From assembly GCF_000814025.1 (NCBI RefSeq), contig NZ_JWLL01000003.1, positions 268,334-332,333 of the forward strand: DNA of 64,000 bases, in the 5' to 3' direction. The first letter of the stretch is position 1. The number at the start of each line of letters is the position of its first letter. Positions 44,925 to 53,758 of the stretch are shown piece after piece. This DNA comes from Tateyamaria sp. ANG-S1. GTDB lineage: Bacteria; Pseudomonadota; Alphaproteobacteria; Rhodobacterales; Rhodobacteraceae. The notes below the pieces were generated by a model, which saw only the letters and a program-made list of their open reading frames with translations, did no database searches and was not told where the DNA came from. A program made the translations under genes and the position numbers.

Positions 44925-46136
44925 ATGACCGAAGCCTATATCTACGACGCGATCCGCACGCCGCGCGGCAAGGGCCGCAGGGACGGTGCGCTGCACGAGG
45001 TGACCTCGTTGCGCCTGTCGACCCTGACCCTGAACGCGCTGAAAGAGCGTAACAACATCGACGGCCACGTGGTCGAGGATGTGATCTGGGGCAACGTCAC
45101 GCAGGTGATGGAACAGGGCGGCAACCTCGCGCGGACCGCCGTGCTGGCGTCGGATCTGGATGAAGCGATCCCCGGCATCGCCATCAACCGCTTCTGCGCC
45201 TCCGGTCTGGAAGCGGTGAACATCGCAGCCAACCAGGTGCGCGGCGGGGCGGGTGACGGTTACATCGCGGGCGGTGTCGAGATGATGGGCCGTGTCGCCA
45301 TGGGCTCCGATGGTGCCGCCATCGCGGCAGACCCTTCGATTGCCATGGAAAGCTACTTTGCCCCCCAAGGCATCGGCGCGGACCTGATCGCAACGGAATA
45401 TGGATTCTCCCGCGATGACGTTGACCAGTATTCGGTCGAAAGCCAGCGCCGCGCGAAAGAGGCGTGGGATGACAAGCGGTTCGAAAAGTCAGTCATTACC
45501 GTCAAGGACCAGAACGGCCTGCCGATCCTCGATCACGACGAATACATGCGTCCTCAGACCGACATGCAGTCTCTGGGCAGCCTTAACCCCGCTTTTGAAG
45601 CCATGGGCAAGGTCATGCCCGGCTTCGACAAGGTGGCGCTGATGAAGTACCCGCACCTTGAGCGCATCAACCACGTCCACCACGCCGGCAACTCCTCCGG
45701 CATCGTGGACGGCGCGGCAGCGCTTTTGATTGGCAACAAGGAACTGGGCGAAAAGCTGGGCATCAAGCCCCGCGCGCGCATCAAGTCCACCGCCAAGATC
45801 GGCACCGATCCCACCATCAACCTGACCGGCCCCGTGCCCGTCACCGAAAAAATCCTGCGCGACAATGGCATGAACATCGGCGACATCGACCTGTTCGAAG
45901 TCAACGAAGCCTTCGCCGCCGTCGTCCTGCGTTTCCTGCAGGCTTTTGACGTCGACCACGGCAAGGTGAACGTGAACGGCGGTGCCATCGCTATGGGCCA
46001 CCCGCTAGGAGCTACAGGTGCCATGATCCTCGGCACGCTGCTGGACGAGATGGAGCGGACCGACAAGGAAACCGGCCTTGCCACCCTCTGCGTTGCCTCC
46101 GGCATGGGTGCCGCCACAATCATCGAACGCGTGTAA
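44925..46136 (+). CDS. Acetyl-CoA C-acyltransferase (thiolase)
   Basis: 403-residue thiolase catalysing the last step of beta-oxidation. Seen: nucleophilic Cys in INRFCASGLEAVN near residues 86-98, the NEAFAA motif near 326, GGAIAMGHPLGATGA near 353-367 (His) and CVASGMGAA near 389 (second Cys). All catalytic residues are present. AGGAGGA precedes the ATG. It pairs with the FadJ gene 12 bases downstream; such a pair would form the FadIJ/FadAB-type multifunctional complex. Confidence 0.92.
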   Translation: MTEAYIYDAIRTPRGKGRRDGALHEVTSLRLSTLTLNALKERNNIDGHVVEDVIWGNVTQVMEQGGNLARTAVLASDLDEAIPGIAINRFCASGLEAVNIAANQVRGGAGDGYIAGGVEMMGRVAMGSDGAAIAADPSIAMESYFAPQGIGADLIATEYGFSRDDVDQYSVESQRRAKEAWDDKRFEKSVITVKDQNGLPILDHDEYMRPQTDMQSLGSLNPAFEAMGKVMPGFDKVALMKYPHLERINHVHHAGNSSGIVDGAAALLIGNKELGEKLGIKPRARIKSTAKIGTDPTINLTGPVPVTEKILRDNGMNIGDIDLFEVNEAFAAVVLRFLQAFDVDHGKVNVNGGAIAMGHPLGATGAMILGTLLDEMERTDKETGLATLCVASGMGAATIIERV

Positions 46137-46148
46137 GGAGCGAAACCA

Positions 46149-48347
46149 ATGGCTGATTTCACACTCACCAAAGACGCCGAAGGCATCGCCACCATCACAT
46201 GGGACGTGCCGGGCAAGACCATGAACGTCATGTCCTTCGAAGGGCTGGAGTTGCTCAACGACATGATCGACGACGTGCTGGCCGATGACGACGTCAAGGG
46301 CGTCGTGATCACCTCCGGCAAGGACACCTTCGCTGGCGGCATGGACCTGAACCTGCTTGCCAAGATGAAGGAGGAGGCGGGCGACAACCCCGCCAAGGGC
46401 CTGTTCGAAGGCACGATGAAAATGCACGGTCTGCTGCGCAAGATCGAGCGCGCGGGCATGGACCCCAAGACCAACAAGGGCGGCAAACCGATTGCCGCTG
46501 CCCTGCCCGGCACCGCGGCTGGCATTGGTCTGGAACTGCCGCTGGCCACGCACCGCACCTTCATCGCCGACAACCCCAAGGCCAAGGTCGGCCTGCCCGA
46601 AATCCTGGTTGGCATCTTCCCCGGTGCCGGTGGCACAACGCGCCTCGCACGCAAGTTGGGCGCGATGGACGCCTCGCCCTTCCTGCTGGAAGGCAAGATG
46701 GTGTCCCCCGCCAAGGCCAAGGGCAAGCTGGTGGATGAGGTCGTCGCTGACCCCGTTGCTGCCGCCCGTGAATGGGTGCTGAATGCGACCGACGCGGACC
46801 TTGTAAAACCGTGGGACCAGAAGGGCTACAAAATGCCCGGCGGTGCCCCCTATCACCCCGCTGGCTTCATGACCTTTGTTGGTGCGGCCGCGATGGTGAA
46901 TGGCAAGACCCAAGGCGTCTATCCCGCCGCCAAGGCGCTGTTGAGTGCCGTCTATGAAGGCGCGCTTGTGCCCTTCGACACCGCGCTGAAGATCGAAGCG
47001 CGCTGGTTCACCAATGTGCTGCTGAACCCCTCCTCCGGTGCTATGATCCGCTCGCTGTTCATTAACAAGGAAGCGCTGGAAAAGGGTGCCGTGCGGCCCC
47101 AAGGCATCGAAGACCAACGGGTCAAGAAGCTCGGCGTGCTGGGGGCTGGCCTGATGGGCGCGGGCATTGCCCTCGTCTCCGCTCAGGCGGGTATCGAAGT
47201 GGTGCTGATCGACCGCGACCAGGAAAGCGCGGATCGCGGCAAAAACTACTCGGAGAAGTACGTCGAGGGCGGCATCAAACGCGGCAAGACCACGCAGGAA
47301 AAGGGCGAAGCGCTCCTGTCCCGCATCACGGCCACACCTGATCTCGACGCCCTCAAAGGCTGCGACCTGATCATCGAAGCCGTATTCGAAGACCCCAAGG
47401 TCAAGGCCGAGATCACGCAAAAGGTAGAGGCGATCATCCCCGAGGACTGCATCTTTGCCTCCAACACCTCGACCCTGCCGATCTCGGATCTGGCGAAAGC
47501 GTCGAAAAACCAAGAGCAGTTCATCGGCATCCACTTCTTCTCGCCCGTCGAAAAGATGCTGCTGGTCGAGATCATCAAGGGTGCAAACACCGGCGACCGG
47601 GCCGTGGCCAAGGCGCTCGACTATGTGCGCCAGATCCGCAAGACACCCATCGTGGTCAACGACGCGCGCTTCTTCTACGCCAACCGCTGCATCATCCCTT
47701 ACATCAACGAAGGGACGCGGATGGTCACCGAAGGGGTCGAACCTGCGCTGATCGAAAACGCCGCCAAGATGGTCGGCATGCCGCTGGGTCCGCTGCAATT
47801 GACGGATGAGACGGCCATTGATCTGGGGGCCAAGATCGCCCGCGCGACCAAGGCGGCCATGGGCGACGCCTATCCCGACAGCCCCTCCGACGACCTGATC
47901 TTCTGGATGGAAGAGCTGGGCCGCATGGGCCGCAAGGCGAACGCGGGCTTCTACGACTACGATGAGAAGGGCAAACGCCAGGGCATCTGGCGCGGCGTGC
48001 ACGACAAGTACCCGCTGATGGACGACCAGCCGGAACTCGGCGAAGTCCAGCATCGCCTGCTCTTCTCCCAAGTCCTCGAAGCTGTCCGCGCGCTGGAAGA
48101 AGGCGTGCTGATGGACATCCGAGAAGGCGACGTGGGCGCGATCCTTGGCTGGGGCTTTGCCCCATGGTCCGGTGGCCCGCTCAGCTGGCTCGACATCATT
48201 GGCGCGCCTTACGCTGCCGAACGGTGCGACCAGTTGGAAGCCAAGTATGGCGAGCGGTTCAAGTGCCCTGCTCTGCTGCGCGAGATGGCGGAGAAGAACC
48301 AGAGCTTCTACGGTCGCTTCGGCCCGGACGCCGCCAAAGCCGCTTAA
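46149..48347 (+). CDS. fadJ: Multifunctional fatty-acid oxidation protein (enoyl-CoA hydratase / 3-hydroxyacyl-CoA dehydrogenase)
   Basis: 732-residue fusion of an N-terminal crotonase domain (residues 1-200) and a C-terminal 3-hydroxyacyl-CoA dehydrogenase (about 320-720). Seen: GTAAGIGLELPLATH near residue 120 and GLPEILVGIFPGAGGTTRLA near 151 (hydratase glutamates), the NAD motif GVLGAGLMGAGIALVSAQAG near 328-347, and IGIHFFSPVEKMLLVEII near 459 (His of the dehydrogenase). It carries out two beta-oxidation steps and partners the thiolase encoded just upstream. AAGGAG precedes the ATG. Confidence 0.93.
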   Translation: MADFTLTKDAEGIATITWDVPGKTMNVMSFEGLELLNDMIDDVLADDDVKGVVITSGKDTFAGGMDLNLLAKMKEEAGDNPAKGLFEGTMKMHGLLRKIERAGMDPKTNKGGKPIAAALPGTAAGIGLELPLATHRTFIADNPKAKVGLPEILVGIFPGAGGTTRLARKLGAMDASPFLLEGKMVSPAKAKGKLVDEVVADPVAAAREWVLNATDADLVKPWDQKGYKMPGGAPYHPAGFMTFVGAAAMVNGKTQGVYPAAKALLSAVYEGALVPFDTALKIEARWFTNVLLNPSSGAMIRSLFINKEALEKGAVRPQGIEDQRVKKLGVLGAGLMGAGIALVSAQAGIEVVLIDRDQESADRGKNYSEKYVEGGIKRGKTTQEKGEALLSRITATPDLDALKGCDLIIEAVFEDPKVKAEITQKVEAIIPEDCIFASNTSTLPISDLAKASKNQEQFIGIHFFSPVEKMLLVEIIKGANTGDRAVAKALDYVRQIRKTPIVVNDARFFYANRCIIPYINEGTRMVTEGVEPALIENAAKMVGMPLGPLQLTDETAIDLGAKIARATKAAMGDAYPDSPSDDLIFWMEELGRMGRKANAGFYDYDEKGKRQGIWRGVHDKYPLMDDQPELGEVQHRLLFSQVLEAVRALEEGVLMDIREGDVGAILGWGFAPWSGGPLSWLDIIGAPYAAERCDQLEAKYGERFKCPALLREMAEKNQSFYGRFGPDAAKAA

Positions 48348-48352
48348 ATGTA

Positions 48353-48374
48353 GGTTGCGCAGTCTCTGCGCACC
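48353..48374. repeat. Palindromic repeat of the TGCGCAG family
   Basis: GGTTGCGCAG-TCT-CTGCGCACC directly after the fadJ stop. A related element (GTGCGCA / TGCGCAC) lies at 49031-49054, preceded by the same GTAGG bases. Confidence 0.65.
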
Positions 48375-48387
48375 GCATCCAAAACAC

Positions 48388-48416
48388 AAAGGGCCGTGCA
48401 TCGCGCGGCCCTTTTT
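48388..48416 (+). terminator. Rho-independent terminator after fadJ
   Basis: Stem AAAGGGCCG / CGGCCCTTT followed by a T run, 40 bases after the fadJ stop. It ends the beta-oxidation transcript just before the convergent GNAT gene. Confidence 0.82.
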
Positions 48417-48434
48417 CTATGCAATCCCGCCCGT

Positions 48435-48929
48435 TCAGTTGACCCAGAGCAGATAAAGAAGCTCGTGTTCCGGCACGCCGCCCTCGCGGATGGCATCCGG
48501 GCGGACACCGTATTTCTGGAACCCCTGCTTTTTGTAGAACGCGATGGCCCGCGCATTGTCCGGCGCCACGGTCAGCTCGATCTGTGCCACGCCGCCTGCG
48601 CGCGCCTCGGCCAGCACGCCCTGCATCATCACCCGTGCGGCCCCCGACCCCTGCCGGTCAGGAGTCACGTAGAAAGGCCCCAACTCCGCCCGATGCCGGA
48701 TGCGCTGTCGTTGCTGGGGGCGATAGCCGCAAAACCCCACAAGCGTCTCGTCCTCGAAAACGCCGCGCATGGCACCAAACTCCAGCATCTGCCGGGCGCG
48801 GTCCGTGTCCATTGCAAGCGCTTCGTCCAGCGTGACAAGAAAGCCATTGGGCGCAACCCGCGCCCCTTCCTGCCGCAAGTCCAGCCAGGCGGGCGCATCC
48901 TCGCCCGTGAGCGTGCGATATGTGAACAT
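48435..48929 (-). CDS. GNAT family N-acetyltransferase
   Basis: 164-residue GCN5-type acetyltransferase. Seen: ELGPFYVTPDRQGSGAARVM near residues 78-97 containing the acetyl-CoA loop (Q/R-x-x-G-x-A pattern as RQGSGA), and VAPDNARAIAFYKKQGFQKY near 120-139. MFTYRTLTGED at 48929 is used as start because upstream in-frame residues show no family similarity. The acetyl acceptor is unknown. Gene stands alone between terminators. Confidence 0.82.
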   Translation of the reverse strand: MFTYRTLTGEDAPAWLDLRQEGARVAPNGFLVTLDEALAMDTDRARQMLEFGAMRGVFEDETLVGFCGYRPQQRQRIRHRAELGPFYVTPDRQGSGAARVMMQGVLAEARAGGVAQIELTVAPDNARAIAFYKKQGFQKYGVRPDAIREGGVPEHELLYLLWVN

Positions 48930-49030
48930 GGTTGTCGGTCCCGATATGCGTGCGTTGCACTTTGTGTACCGACCGACAGCAGGGGTGGGAACATGGACCA
49001 AATGAACGGGCAAAGACCAGCCGAAGGCCC

Positions 49031-49054
49031 GTAGGGTGCGCATTCACTGCGCAC
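49031..49054. repeat. Palindromic repeat of the TGCGCAG family
   Basis: GTAGG then GTGCGCA (49036-49042), five-base loop, TGCGCAC (49048-49054). It lies immediately after the dddL stop and may end that transcript. It resembles the element at 48353-48374. Confidence 0.65.
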
Positions 49055-49056
49055 AG

Positions 49057-49716
49057 TCACCGCGGTTTGCGCGTGAACACCATCTTCTGTTCCGCCAGCT
49101 TCTCCGGCGCACCTTCCCACGCATAAAACAGAAGCGCGGGCACATGATCGGCAACCGTGATCCGGTGCAACTGCTCCGGCGGGTTGAAGATAAGCGAGCC
49201 GGGGCCGTACACGCCCTGATCGTTCTCGGACACGGCACCCGACAGGCAGATATAGCTTTCCGTGATCCCGTCATGGGCGTGCGCCGGATAGGTGCAGGCT
49301 GGCGCAAAGAGGACCAGCCCCAGGATCACCTCATGCGTGATCACCGGCCCGCTTGGGCCCACAAGTTCGGCGTAGGCAAACTTGCGTTCCAGCCCGCGCG
49401 GCACCTTTTCATAGCCATATTGCCAGGTCAGCCGGTGGCGGATCGCGTCGAGTGAGCGGATAAACGGCGCGTGCCGTTCCATCCGCCCGTTGTCGAGTGC
49501 CCGGCGCAGGTGCTTGGTCACGGGTTTGTCCGCAGGCTCGGGAAAGCGCACCTCGGCATTGGCCTTGATCACGCGGTTGATCCGCTCGCGCACGCTGCGC
49601 TGGTGGGTCCGGATCTTGGCACTGCCGCCCGCGGACTGGCGGCGATAGAAGTCGTAGCTGTCGCGCAGCACATAGGTCCAGTCCGGGTGGTCAGACAGTC
49701 GCGAGGGATGGGTCAT
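49057..49716 (-). CDS. dddL: Dimethylsulfoniopropionate lyase DddL
   Basis: 219-residue protein matching DddL, which cleaves DMSP to dimethyl sulfide and acrylate. Seen: an N-terminal helical part with SAGGSAKIRTHQRSVRERI near residues 28-46, LTWQYGYEKVPRGLERKFAY near 95-114, and a C-terminal cupin with the metal ligands in YPAHAHDGITESYICLSGA near 142-160 (His, His, Glu) and FNPPEQLHRI near 176-185 (His). ATG 49716 is chosen because MTHPSRLSDHPDW matches family N termini; longer in-frame readings have no similarity. Recognition is from memory of the family, with all metal ligands visible. Confidence 0.85.
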   Translation of the reverse strand: MTHPSRLSDHPDWTYVLRDSYDFYRRQSAGGSAKIRTHQRSVRERINRVIKANAEVRFPEPADKPVTKHLRRALDNGRMERHAPFIRSLDAIRHRLTWQYGYEKVPRGLERKFAYAELVGPSGPVITHEVILGLVLFAPACTYPAHAHDGITESYICLSGAVSENDQGVYGPGSLIFNPPEQLHRITVADHVPALLFYAWEGAPEKLAEQKMVFTRKPR

Positions 49717-49847
49717 GCCGGGCCTGCTGCATAGAGTGTCGGTCCAAACGCACATGGCGTGAAAGTGGTGCAACTGCAATGGGCTGCGCACCCGCGTCCC
49801 TGCGGCACGATGCACCAGGTGGGCGTGCCCGAAACCTGCGCCCTTGC

Positions 49848-49859
49848 ATTTGTGCAAAT
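49848..49859. promoter_or_regulatory. Small inverted repeat between dddL and aldo/keto reductase
   Basis: ATTTG-TG-CAAAT lies in the 220-bp divergent region 78 bases before the reductase start and 132 bases before the dddL start. It could be a regulator site for either gene. Nothing else recognisable was found in this gap. Confidence 0.3.
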
Positions 49860-49936
49860 CGGGTTGCATCCGCGACGACGCGCAAGAGCCCCCCGTTGCC
49901 CCTAGGATCACCCAGACGGCAGGAGGAGGCAAACCG

Positions 49937-50983
49937 ATGACAGACACACAGCCTGTCCCCATGGGGACAGAACCGCTTGGCAGCGGCGGCCTGATCGCCT
50001 CGCGCATGGGGCTGGGCACGATGACATTCGGGGTTGAGACGGCGGCGGCGGACGCCCACCGCCAGCTTGATCTGTTCGTGGACCGGGGCGGCACCATGAT
50101 CGACACGGCCGATGGCTACGGCGCAGGCGCATCCGAGACCATCATTGGCGAGTGGGGTCGCGCACGGGGCGGGGTGGAGGACCTGATCATCGCCACCAAG
50201 GGCCGCTTTGCACCAGTACCCGGCAGCGCGGGCGCGTCGCGCCGCAGCCTTGTCCGGTCGATCGACGCCAGCCTGAAACGACTGCAGGTCGAGGCGATTG
50301 ACCTCTATTACGTGCACGGCTGGGATCCGCGTACCGACATCACAGACACGCTTGGCGCGCTGGCCAACCTGCGCGCGGCGGGCAAGCTGCACCACGTGGG
50401 CTGGTCAAACCTGAGCGCGTGGCAGTTGCAAAAGCTGCTGTCTGTCGCCGACCAGTACAACCTGCCAAAACCCATCGCCGTGCAACCGCAATACAACCTG
50501 CTGGAACGCGGGATCGAACTGGAGCTTATGCCGTGCTGTCTTGAGGCGGACATCTCACTGGTGCCCTGGTCTCCGCTGGGCGGTGGCTGGCTGACCGGCA
50601 AGTACAAGGCCGACGCGCGACCATCAGGTGCAACGCGGCTGGGCGAAGATCCGAAGCGCGGCGTGGAAGCCTATGACCTGCGCAACACCGAACGCACATA
50701 CACCGTGCTCGACGCCGTGTCACAGGTCGCGCAAGAAACAGGGCGCCCGGCAGCCCATGTTGCGCTGGCCTGGCTTGGGGCACGGCCCGGTGTTGCCTCT
50801 GTCCTGCTGGGCGCACGCACGGTCACGCAGTTACAAGACAATCTGAACGCCGCCGATCTTGCGCTGACTGACGCACAGATGCAGACCCTGACCTCCGCCT
50901 CAGCGCTGTCTGGCCTGCCCTACCCCTACAACTTCCTGCGAGATTGGTGCGGCATGGATATCTGGACCCGTTTGGGCACGTGA
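49937..50983 (+). CDS. Aldo/keto reductase
   Basis: 348-residue NADPH-dependent aldo/keto reductase. The catalytic tetrad is visible: Asp and Tyr in MIDTADGYGAG near residues 55-65, Lys in IIATKGRF near 88, and His in LYYVHGWDP near 128. Other motifs are QPQYNLLERGIE near 183 and VLLGARTVTQLQDNL near 292. AGGAGGAGG lies just upstream of ATG 49937. It is divergent from dddL; a role in acrylate or aldehyde handling is possible but not shown. Confidence 0.9.
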   Translation: MTDTQPVPMGTEPLGSGGLIASRMGLGTMTFGVETAAADAHRQLDLFVDRGGTMIDTADGYGAGASETIIGEWGRARGGVEDLIIATKGRFAPVPGSAGASRRSLVRSIDASLKRLQVEAIDLYYVHGWDPRTDITDTLGALANLRAAGKLHHVGWSNLSAWQLQKLLSVADQYNLPKPIAVQPQYNLLERGIELELMPCCLEADISLVPWSPLGGGWLTGKYKADARPSGATRLGEDPKRGVEAYDLRNTERTYTVLDAVSQVAQETGRPAAHVALAWLGARPGVASVLLGARTVTQLQDNLNAADLALTDAQMQTLTSASALSGLPYPYNFLRDWCGMDIWTRLGT

Positions 50984-51045
50984 GACTGCCCTCCGCATCC
51001 TGCCACTCTCTCGACAACTGGAAAGCATGCAGGATGCAGAGCCGA

Positions 51046-51076
51046 GTGGGCGCGCGACTCCAGGTCGCGCGCCCAC
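51046..51076. terminator. Strong hairpin between convergent genes
   Basis: GTGGGCGCGCGAC (51046-51058) and GTCGCGCGCCCAC (51064-51076) form a perfect 13-bp stem with a five-base loop. It lies between the convergent ends of the aldo/keto reductase and the Hint-domain gene. There is no T run, so it may act as a bidirectional hairpin stop or be another repeat. Confidence 0.6.
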
Positions 51077-51084
51077 CATTCGTA

Positions 51085-51735
51085 TCAGGCTGCGTTGAAC
51101 AAGGTCTGATCCTCGACCTTCATGCACTCCACCAGAAACGCCGCAGCGCGCGGGGGCAGAACCTCGTATCCCGGTTCCAGTGCGCCCACAGTGCCAATCG
51201 GTTGAGGGTCGCGCGGGCAATGAACAAGCGCCCCACCCTCGGCATAAACAACCTGCTCGTCGGCGAAAACCAATGTCACGACCTCGATCCGGGTCCGCGG
51301 TGTCACACGGCAAATGCCGCGATAGCCGTCCAAGGCACGGGCAGACAGCACGGCAAAGGGATCGCCCAGCGCATCACAAGCCGCATCGCTTTCCACCAGC
51401 ACCGGCTGATCCGGCAGCAGCTCAAGATCGGAGGAATTGCCAATCGCCCCCGCAGGGACAAAGACCGAATGATAGGCGGCGGGCACGGTGGCCTCGGCTG
51501 TCCAGAACGTGTCCCGGCGCACATCGACAAGCGGTTGAAGGCCCGCATCAAAGGTCAGGACCAGATCACCGGGTGCCAATGCCTCGACCGCGCGCCAGCC
51601 CATAGCCGTCGCAACCCGCGTTCCGGCCAGCAACCCCTGGGTGGTCATCAGCCCACCGTCCCAGGCGGCCGACATTTCGGGCATACGTCGCGGTGCGTCC
51701 ATTTTCATCCATCCAAACATATCATCCATCCCCAT
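51085..51735 (-). CDS. Hint (hedgehog/intein) domain protein
   Basis: About 216 residues. Residues near 30-180 match a Hint domain: GLLAGTRVATAMGWRAVEAL (the start of the fold, where processing proteins have Cys or Ser) and GDLVLTFDAGLQPLVDVRRD, later the His-containing ALVHCPRD. In this bacterial group Hint modules are often at the end of secreted haemolysin-type proteins; here it is nearly alone with no adhesin or toxin repeats, and the first residue of the fold (Thr-Arg context) is not an obvious nucleophile. The start is uncertain: ATG 51735 or 51729. Confidence 0.75.
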   Translation of the reverse strand: MGMDDMFGWMKMDAPRRMPEMSAAWDGGLMTTQGLLAGTRVATAMGWRAVEALAPGDLVLTFDAGLQPLVDVRRDTFWTAEATVPAAYHSVFVPAGAIGNSSDLELLPDQPVLVESDAACDALGDPFAVLSARALDGYRGICRVTPRTRIEVVTLVFADEQVVYAEGGALVHCPRDPQPIGTVGALEPGYEVLPPRAAAFLVECMKVEDQTLFNAA

Positions 51736-51924
51736 GGTGCAGCGCTGGCAGCGCGCCGGTTTGCATTCGATAGCTACAATTGAAGCGATTCCCACGGCCA
51801 AGACGGGTCGTGAACGAGGCCGAATTTGGGCATTGGCCACGCGGTTGTCGTCAATTGTGGCGCGCGTGACGCATTGATCGAAAAACGTGAACAGTTTTCG
51901 TCAAATGCGAGAGGATTTGACCTG

Positions 51925-52566
51925 TCAGTCGAACCTGTAGTCGAATCTCTCGATGTCTTCCGCGCACGCGTCCGCCACTGCGGACCGGCTGGCGTCTGTA
52001 TAATAGCCACGGTGGTCCGCATCGCGCCGAGACGCATTGGCCTGTGGCAACGCCAGTTCAAAGCCGAGATGATCCCAAAGCGGGGCCGCATCCGTCTGAA
52101 ACTGCTCCAGCCGGATATAGAGATCACAGCGCTCGTGCCCTTGGGCGTCTGTCATGTAGTGGCGCGCGGGGCTCGACTTCATGGACGACCGCGTGTGTGC
52201 GGAGCAGGCAAAGTCGGTGAAGTCCAATTGCTGCGCCAGTGCTACCGCCGGATGGTTGAACTCCTGATCGCGCAGCCAGTGATAGTAGCTGACCATCCGG
52301 TCCCAGGGGTTGCGCACGAGGGTGAAGGCGAAAAACCCATCAAGGCTAGGCACTAGCCCGTCGATGTCAGCCATGGTGGAGTGTTTCCACAGCCGCCCGT
52401 GCGTCTTGGTCCCCTGCACGCGCCGGCGGCGTTTCAACGCCTTGGGCGTGTCGCCCAGCATGATGTCATCCTTCATCGCCCGGTCTTCGAGGGCGAGGGC
52501 CATTGCCGTGCCACCGGTCTTGGGGGCGTGGATGAAAACGTAGTTGCGGCCGGTGCTGAGGATCAT
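51925..52566 (-). CDS. Sulfotransferase family 2 domain protein
   Basis: 213-residue sulfotransferase-fold protein. Seen: the 5'-phosphosulfate loop FIHAPKTGGTAMA near residues 10-22, the 3'-phosphate motif LVRNPWDRMVSYYHWLRD near 79-96, and DLYIRLEQF near 145. These bind PAPS, suggesting transfer of sulfate to a sugar or surface polymer. MILSTGRNYVF at 52566 is used as start because the first loop must follow closely; longer readings to 52623 are possible. It stands alone after an EamA gene on the same strand. Confidence 0.82.
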   Translation of the reverse strand: MILSTGRNYVFIHAPKTGGTAMALALEDRAMKDDIMLGDTPKALKRRRRVQGTKTHGRLWKHSTMADIDGLVPSLDGFFAFTLVRNPWDRMVSYYHWLRDQEFNHPAVALAQQLDFTDFACSAHTRSSMKSSPARHYMTDAQGHERCDLYIRLEQFQTDAAPLWDHLGFELALPQANASRRDADHRGYYTDASRSAVADACAEDIERFDYRFD

Positions 52567-52623
52567 ATGGGGCACACTAGCAACGATGCGGTTCCTGTCC
52601 ACGCCATTTGACCTGCACCCCAA

Positions 52624-52681
52624 GGGCCGGGCACCCAGCCCGGCCAGCGCCCGCCCGACCTCCCCCCGGAGGGCGGGCGCT
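52624..52681 (-). terminator. Paired hairpins downstream of the EamA gene
   Basis: AGCGCCCGCCC (52646-52656) pairs with GGGCGGGCGCT (52671-52681), 11 bp, and a smaller stem GGCCGGGC / GCCCGGCC lies at about 52626-52645. They fill the gap between the tandem EamA and sulfotransferase genes and probably separate their transcripts. Confidence 0.55.
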
Positions 52682-52728
52682 ACATCAACATCTGCGCTGA
52701 ACGAATATGCGCCGCGCGCGGATACGGG

Positions 52729-53682
52729 TCACGTTGTAGAACGGCCCTCCGGGTCGGTCGGGCGCTGTCCTGCATCCTTGCTCCGCACCGCGATGATCAC
52801 TCCTGCCAGTACGATCAGAGCAATCCCCGCCCCCTGCATCCACGTGACCGGCTGACCCAGCAGCCACCAGCCAAAGAAGGGGCCGAAGATCATCACCGAA
52901 TACTCGAACACCGCCACATGGCTGGCCTCACCCAACTGATAGGCGCGGTTCAGAAGGCTCACGCCCAGCACGGAGCCAAAGACTTGAAGGAGAAGGTAGG
53001 GCCACGCCTCGTCCATCGGCCAGACCCAGCCGCGGGTGAGGAAGGCGATGCCGCCCGCGCCGACCTCGGGTTGCAGGGCTGTGATGGCAACGAGGGCCAC
53101 CGTACCCAGCGCGCCCTGCGCCACGAAGATGCCAAGGAGCAGGGTCAGCGTGCTTTCGCCTTCGCAGAGCGCCCGTGTCGCCACGACGCCCGAGGCGTAG
53201 AGCATCCCGCCCAGCACCGGTAGAACGATCACCCAGCCTAGGCTGCCGCCCGAGGGGCCGAGGACCACGAGGATGCCCAGGAACCCGACGGCCACCGCAA
53301 TGATCCGCCACGGCCCGATCCGCTGGCGCAGGACAAACGCGGTGAGCAGCAGCACGAAGATCGGCGAGGTGAAGAGCCCCGCCAGCGCCATGGCGATGGG
53401 CATGAAGGCGAGCGCGCCGAAATAGCAGAACATGCCTGTCGCGATCAGAGTGGAGCGAAAGGTCACCGCCCCGACCCTGCGGGGACGCACCGTGCCGAAG
53501 CCCATGGCCGACAGCGCCAGCACGATCGGGGCCGCCAGCAAAAGCCGCATGATCAGGAACTGCCAGAGCGAGATCGTCTGCGCGATCACCGCCACGTAGA
53601 TGTCGATGGCCCCGATCACCGCCATGGCGCCAACCATGTTCAGCGCAGCCGATGTCGGGCGGTGAGATGCGGTGGGCGTCAT
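52729..53682 (-). CDS. EamA family (DMT superfamily) transporter
   Basis: 317-residue inner-membrane protein with about ten hydrophobic helices in two EamA repeats (residues 10-140 and 150-300). Seen: NMVGAMAVIGAIDIYVAVIAQ-like first helix and FGWWLLGQPVTWMQGAGIAL near 272-291. These transporters export or import amino acids, nucleosides and other metabolites; the substrate is not predictable. ATG 53682 has GGAAAG upstream; a longer reading to 53793 would reach into the promoter of the divergent ligase gene. Confidence 0.87.
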   Translation of the reverse strand: MTPTASHRPTSAALNMVGAMAVIGAIDIYVAVIAQTISLWQFLIMRLLLAAPIVLALSAMGFGTVRPRRVGAVTFRSTLIATGMFCYFGALAFMPIAMALAGLFTSPIFVLLLTAFVLRQRIGPWRIIAVAVGFLGILVVLGPSGGSLGWVIVLPVLGGMLYASGVVATRALCEGESTLTLLLGIFVAQGALGTVALVAITALQPEVGAGGIAFLTRGWVWPMDEAWPYLLLQVFGSVLGVSLLNRAYQLGEASHVAVFEYSVMIFGPFFGWWLLGQPVTWMQGAGIALIVLAGVIIAVRSKDAGQRPTDPEGRSTT

Positions 53683-53758
53683 CTGGTCTTTCCATTGGTT
53701 GCGCCACTCGCCATAACGGCGCAACATCACTGCGCATTGCGTCATGGGGAGGACAGAT

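Noticed and set aside
46005-48401. Long - strand reading frame antisense to the thiolase end and fadJ
   Set aside because: Histidine- and glycine-rich antisense translation of a well-supported gene, no ribosome-binding site or family match.
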